Origin: Synechococcaceae bacterium WBB_10_009 | GTDB lineage: Bacteria > Cyanobacteriota > Cyanobacteriia > PCC-6307 > Cyanobiaceae | Assembly (NCBI GenBank): GCA_010030955.1 | Contig: RHBP01000070.1 | Location: 1 to 8,449, forward strand | DNA length: 8,449 bases | Direction: 5' to 3' | Shown here: positions 5,219-8,449 of the stretch, in pieces | Numbering within the stretch: the stretch's first letter is position 1 | Layout: each line of letters begins with the position of its first letter | Program-made: the position numbers and the translations under genes | Notes under the pieces: model-generated | What the model was told of the DNA's origin: nothing | Seen by the model: only the letters and a program-made list of their open reading frames with translations | Databases searched by the model: none

Positions 5219-6247
5219 ATGCCACGCGCCAGGGTTCTCTCAGGGGTGCAGCCCACCGGCTCCCTGCACCTGGGCAACTGGCTGGGGGCGATCCGCAATT
5301 GGGTCGATCTGCAGGACACCCACGACACGTTTTTCTGCGTGGTGGATCTGCACGCGATCACCGTGCCCCATGATCCGCAGCGCCTGGCGGCCGACACCCG
5401 CAGCACCGCCGCCCTCTACCTGGCCTGCGGCATCGATCCGACCAAGGCCACGGTGTTTGTGCAGAGCCACGTGCCCGCCCACAGCGAGCTCTGCTGGCTG
5501 CTGAACTGCGTCACCCCGCTCAACTGGCTGGAGCGGATGATCCAGTTCAAGGAGAAGGCCGTGAAGCAGGGCGACCAGGTGTCGGTGGGTCTGCTCGACT
5601 ACCCGGTGCTGATGGCCGCCGACATCCTTCTCTATGACGCCGACCTGGTGCCGGTGGGGGAAGACCAGAAGCAGCACCTGGAGCTGGCCCGCGACATCGC
5701 CCAGCAGCGCATCAACGCCCGCTTCGCCCCGCGCGACGCCGAGGGGGAGCCGATCCCGGTGCTCAAGGTGCCCGAACCCCTGATCCTCAAGGAGGGGGCG
5801 CGGGTGATGAGCCTCACCGACGGCCGCAGCAAGATGAGCAAGAGCGACCCCAACGAGGGTTCGCGCATCAACCTGTTGGATCCGCCCGAACTGATCACCA
5901 AGAAGGTGAAGCGCGCCAAGACCGATCCGCTGATGGGGCTGGAGTTCGACAACCCGGAGCGCCCCGAAACCGACAACCTGCTGGGCCTCTACGCCCTGCT
6001 CAGCGGCAAGGGCCGCGAAGCCGCCGCCGCCGAATGCGCCACCATGGGATGGGGCACCTTCAAGCCGCTGCTGGCGGAGGTGCTGGTGGAGGCGCTGCGG
6101 CCGATTCAGGCCCGCCATGCGGAGCTGAGCGCCGATCCAGCCCAGCTGGATCAGGTGCTGGCCGAGGGCCGAGAACGGGCCAGCGCCGTGGCCAACGCCA
6201 GCCTGGCGCGCACCCGCGCCGCCCTGGGCTTCCTGCCGGCCCCCTGA
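5219..6247 (+). CDS. trpS: Tryptophanyl-tRNA synthetase (TrpRS)
   Basis: This class I aminoacyl-tRNA synthetase charges tRNA-Trp with tryptophan using ATP in the cytoplasm. The protein has 342 residues, normal for bacterial TrpRS. It begins RVLSGVQPTGSLHLGNW; TGSLHLGN (13-20) is the HIGH-type ATP motif. KMSKS is exact at 205-209, followed by DPNE. The tryptophan-pocket segment YPVLMAADILLYDADLVPVG (128-147) and GEDQKQHLELARDIA are intact. The helical anticodon-binding part includes DNLLGLYALLSGKG. ATG 5219 places the first strand right at the N-terminus, as usual in the family. It follows the frameshifted gene by 54 bases and may share its transcript. No defects are seen. Confidence 0.98.
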   Translation: MPRARVLSGVQPTGSLHLGNWLGAIRNWVDLQDTHDTFFCVVDLHAITVPHDPQRLAADTRSTAALYLACGIDPTKATVFVQSHVPAHSELCWLLNCVTPLNWLERMIQFKEKAVKQGDQVSVGLLDYPVLMAADILLYDADLVPVGEDQKQHLELARDIAQQRINARFAPRDAEGEPIPVLKVPEPLILKEGARVMSLTDGRSKMSKSDPNEGSRINLLDPPELITKKVKRAKTDPLMGLEFDNPERPETDNLLGLYALLSGKGREAAAAECATMGWGTFKPLLAEVLVEALRPIQARHAELSADPAQLDQVLAEGRERASAVANASLARTRAALGFLPAP

Positions 6248-6307
6248 AGCGCCGGCGCGACCTGATCAATCCGGAAGGAAAGATAAAGGTGGCTGATCGT
6301 TGAGCCC

Positions 6308-6339
6308 CGCGGCGACACCGCGCCAGGGCCTGCGGGCCC
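6308..6339. other. GC-rich double hairpin in the trpS-lysozyme gap
   Basis: The 206 bases between trpS and the lysozyme gene contain two adjacent small inverted repeats: CGCGG/CCGCG (6308-6312 and 6318-6322) and GGGCC/GGCCC (6326-6330 and 6335-6339, loop TGCG). A 10-bp palindrome GCGCCGGCGC lies at 6249-6258. None has a T-run. They may mark the 3' end of the trpS transcript or part of a leader. An AT-richer stretch (about 6270-6300, with GGAAGGAAAG) precedes them. I see no convincing promoter or known RNA here. Confidence 0.3.
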
Positions 6340-6453
6340 GGGGGTCAAGCCGCCTACGCACATCGGGTCTCATTTGTCCAGCCCGGGGGTTGCCCATCTC
6401 GCCATGGGACTCGATCGACCAGCAGGCTGCTGCCACTTCGATTCGATCGCCGT

Positions 6454-7071
6454 TTGCTGGGTTTGCTGCCACACCGCCGGGGACAGGCGTCCCCAGCCAC
6501 CACCGCTGCCGCCACGGCCCTCGGCCTGCTGCTGCTGGCGGTGAGCGCCCTGGCCAGCCCCTCCGAGGGCGGCCAGCGGCGGGCAGGCACCACGCTGGAG
6601 CAGCGCCAGTACGCGATCACCCCCGAGCGGCAGGCGCTGCTCAACACGATCCGCTACGCCGAGGGCACCTGGACCCAGGGTGGTGAGGGCTACCGCACCC
6701 TCTATGGCGGCGGCCGCTTCGGCAGCCTGGATCGCCACCCCGAAATCGTGGTGCAGAAGCGCTACCGCAGCGCCGCCGCCGGGGCCTATCAATTCCTGCC
6801 CGCCACCTGGAGCGAAGCGGCCGAACGGCTGCAGCTGCGCAGCTTCGACCCCCACAGCCAGGACCAGGCCGCCCTCTACCTGGTGGACCGGCGCGGCGTG
6901 CTCGAGCAACTCGACCGGCTGGGCCTCACCCGCGAGGTGATGGCCGTGCTGGCCCGCGAGTGGGCCTCGTTCCCCAGCCACCAGGGCGCCAGCGCCTACG
7001 GCCAGCCGGTGAAAACCCCCGATGAGCTGGCGCGCTTCTACCGCGACAACCTGGCCAGCCTGCGGGGTTAA
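6454..7071 (+). CDS. Secreted phage-lambda-type lysozyme (endolysin-like muramidase)
   Basis: This protein of 205 residues is similar to phage lambda endolysin R, which cleaves peptidoglycan glycan strands as a transglycosylase. The N-terminus looks like a signal peptide: basic HRR, hydrophobic core ALGLLLLAVSALA, likely cut after ALA at residue 35, so it should act in the periplasm. The mature domain starts around TPERQALLNTIRYAEGT, with Glu70 in the catalytic position of lambda Glu19. It continues with GGGRFGSLDRHPE, the motif SAAAGAYQFLPATW, then FDPHSQDQAALYLVDRRG, and REWASFP near the end, all in the lambda order. No ATG is available; TTG 6454 is used, and TTG 6463 is an alternative that also keeps the signal. 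It converges with the DUF2605 gene, overlapping by 4 bases. No holin or other phage gene is nearby, so it is probably a domesticated wall-remodelling enzyme. Confidence 0.88.
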   Translation: MLGLLPHRRGQASPATTAAATALGLLLLAVSALASPSEGGQRRAGTTLEQRQYAITPERQALLNTIRYAEGTWTQGGEGYRTLYGGGRFGSLDRHPEIVVQKRYRSAAAGAYQFLPATWSEAAERLQLRSFDPHSQDQAALYLVDRRGVLEQLDRLGLTREVMAVLAREWASFPSHQGASAYGQPVKTPDELARFYRDNLASLRG

Positions 7072-7430
7072 CCCCCCTCCGGCAGGGCCACCCCCGCCGC
7101 CCGCAGCAGCGAGGAGAGGCTCCACACCCGCATCATCAGCCGGTGCCAGGGGGCCATGGCCTCCAGGTCCACCGCCATCGGAGCTGAGCAGGCCCCCCGC
7201 AGGGCCCGGGCCGCGGCGATCGCCCGCAGACCCTCCTGCAGATCGTGGCGCAGGCCGTTGCGCTCCCCCGGGGGCAGCAGCGGCTCGGGGGTGTGCTCCA
7301 GCAGCAGCAGGCCCCGCTCAAACCAGAACACAAAATCTTCGAACAGCGACTCCAGCAGCTGATCGAGCAGCGCGGCCGGTTCCTGGGGGGAGGCGGCTCC
7401 GGAGGGCTGGGGCGCAGGGGATTCGCTCAC
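7068..7430 (-). CDS. DUF2605 family cyanobacterial protein
   Basis: This is a small 120-residue protein with no signal peptide. After a Pro/Ser/Ala-rich start (residues 1-18), it matches my recollection of the cyanobacterial DUF2605 family: LLDQLLESLFEDFVFWFERG, then LLLLEHTPE, an Arg/Ala-rich helix LRAIAAARALRGA, and the conserved APMAVDLEAMAPWHRLM towards the C-terminus. Function is unknown. Start is GTG 7430, since no ATG is available upstream of the conserved part. It is divergent from thrS with only 62 bases between the start codons and converges with the lysozyme gene (4-base overlap), so neither transcript has room for its own terminator before the other gene. A HIP1 octamer lies within it. 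Confidence 0.85.
   Translation of the reverse strand: MSESPAPQPSGAASPQEPAALLDQLLESLFEDFVFWFERGLLLLEHTPEPLLPPGERNGLRHDLQEGLRAIAAARALRGACSAPMAVDLEAMAPWHRLMMRVWSLSSLLRAAGVALPEGG
7216..7223. repeat. HIP1 octamer GCGATCGC
   Basis: This is one copy of the highly iterated palindrome found in many cyanobacterial genomes, here embedded in the DUF2605 coding region. I noticed no other copy in this window, so it supports cyanobacterial origin only weakly. Confidence 0.7.
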
Positions 7431-7492
7431 GCCGGCAGCCTAAGGAGCGGCTGAAAACGGCTGCGTAGGATCGGGGTTGCCACCGCTTCGCC

Positions 7493-8449
7493 GTGACCGC
7501 CGCCAGCCTGCAGACTCCGGCGATCCAGCTGCCCAAAACCAGCGAAAGCGAGCAGCTGCTGCGCATCCGCCACTCGATGAGCCACGTGATGGCCATGGCG
7601 GTGCAGCGCCTGTTCCCGAAGGCGCAGGTCACCATCGGCCCCTGGACCGAAAGCGGCTTTTACTACGACTTCGACAGCCCCGACCCCTTCACCGAGGCCG
7701 ACCTCAAGGCCATCAAGAAGGAGATGATCCGGATCATCAACCAGAAGCTGCCGCTGGAGCGCCTGGAGGTGAGCCGCAGCGAGGCCGAAGCCCGCATCAA
7801 GGCCCAGAACGAGCCCTACAAGCTGGAAATCCTGGCGGGGATCCAGGAGCCGATCACCCTCTACACCCTTGGGGAGCAGTGGTGGGACCTCTGCGCCGGC
7901 CCCCACGTGGCCAACACCAGCGAGCTCAACGCCAAGGCCTTTGAGCTGGAGAGCGTGGCCGGCGCCTACTGGCGCGGCGATGAGAACAACGCCCAGCTGC
8001 AGCGCATCTACGGCACCGCCTGGGAAACCCCCGAGCAGCTGGCGGAGCACCAGCGCCGCAAGCAGGAGGCGCTGCGCCGCGACCACCGCCGCCTCGGCAC
8101 CGACCTGGACCTGTTTTCCATTGAGGACGAAGCCGGAGCCGGGCTGGTGTTCTGGCACCCCCGCGGCGCCCGCATGCGCCTGCTGATTGAAAACCTCTGG
8201 CGCGAGCTCCACTTCGACGCCGGCTACGAGCTGCTGTACACCCCCCACGTGGCCGACATCAGCCTCTGGAAAACCTCAGGCCACCTCGACTTCTACAGCG
8301 AGTCGATGTTCGGCCCGATGCAGGTGGATGAGCGGGAATACCAGCTCAAGCCGATGAACTGCCCGTTCCACGTGCTCACTTACGCCAGCACCCTGCGCAG
8401 CTACCGCGAGTTGCCAATCCGCTGGGCCGAGCTGGGCACCGTGTACCGC
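7493..8449 (+). CDS. thrS: Threonyl-tRNA synthetase (ThrRS), 3' end outside the window
   Basis: This class II enzyme charges tRNA-Thr and hydrolyses Ser-tRNA-Thr. 319 codons are present and the frame runs off the right edge. The start is GTG 7493; an in-frame TAG at 7466-7468 rules out a longer N-terminus. The protein therefore has no N-terminal TGS domain and begins 26 residues before the editing-domain motif His27-xxx-His31 (HSMSHVMAMAVQRLFP). The second editing motif is Cys134-xxx-His138 (CAGPH). The catalytic core begins around LDLFSIEDEAGAGLVFWHPR, with TPHVADISLWKTSGH and MNCPFHV, where Cys290 is the first Zn ligand. The sequence stops at GTVYR, within motif 2. A weak TAGGAT (7466-7471) might be a -10 element. 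From memory, lack of TGS is usual in cyanobacterial ThrRS. Confidence 0.96.
   Translation, partial: MTAASLQTPAIQLPKTSESEQLLRIRHSMSHVMAMAVQRLFPKAQVTIGPWTESGFYYDFDSPDPFTEADLKAIKKEMIRIINQKLPLERLEVSRSEAEARIKAQNEPYKLEILAGIQEPITLYTLGEQWWDLCAGPHVANTSELNAKAFELESVAGAYWRGDENNAQLQRIYGTAWETPEQLAEHQRRKQEALRRDHRRLGTDLDLFSIEDEAGAGLVFWHPRGARMRLLIENLWRELHFDAGYELLYTPHVADISLWKTSGHLDFYSESMFGPMQVDEREYQLKPMNCPFHVLTYASTLRSYRELPIRWAELGTVYR

Noticed and set aside
6261..6300. CCGGAAGGAAAG stretch resembling the domain IV core of signal recognition particle RNA
   Set aside because: The pairing partner strand and the rest of the conserved loop are missing, and the flanks do not fold into the required helix.
6300..6686. 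Plus-strand open frame from TTG 6300 (128 codons)
   Set aside because: It runs into the lysozyme gene in another frame, has no recognisable protein character, and its overlap with a clear lysozyme domain makes it a shadow.
7427..8248. Minus-strand open frame (273 codons) opposite thrS
   Set aside because: It is antisense to clear ThrRS editing and catalytic domains and rich in Gly/Val/Leu/Gln shadow sequence.

Overview
The window looks like core chromosome of a GC-rich picocyanobacterium of the Synechococcus/Cyanobium type. Two photosystem II D1 (psbA) genes, a cyanobacterial YcjF-like DUF697 protein, a DUF2605 protein, and TrpRS and ThrRS of cyanobacterial type all point that way. Genus-level placement is inference from gene content and base composition; no 16S rRNA is present.

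Layout. Bases 1-1500 hold two psbA genes in tandem on the minus strand. The first is cut by the window edge. The second is complete, carries the Gln130-type (D1:1-like) residue, and is followed by a strong two-hairpin terminator. Their leaders are unrelated and rich in dyads. Bases 1675-3030 (minus) encode a membrane-associated DUF697 protein with a degenerate GTPase-like domain. From 3126 the plus strand carries a cation diffusion facilitator (CDF) metal transporter, an overlapping unknown protein, an Arg/Gly- and Ala/Glu-rich protein whose frame is broken by one base, and trpS. After a 206-base gap comes a secreted lambda-endolysin-type lysozyme. A small DUF2605 gene converges on it from the minus strand. 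A divergent, 3'-incomplete thrS runs off the right edge.

How the genes relate. The psbA pair supplies alternative D1 proteins for PSII repair, probably with separate light regulation. The CDF gene through trpS are closely spaced or overlapping and could be cotranscribed, mixing metal efflux, unknown functions and translation. The two aminoacyl-tRNA synthetases flank the lysozyme and DUF2605 genes.

I found no mobile element, CRISPR array, tRNA/rRNA or obvious new multi-gene system. The best leads are the frameshifted gene before trpS, the three TTCATGAA palindromes upstream of psbA, the two-isoform psbA tandem, the domesticated endolysin, and the GTPase-like protein that lacks a P-loop.
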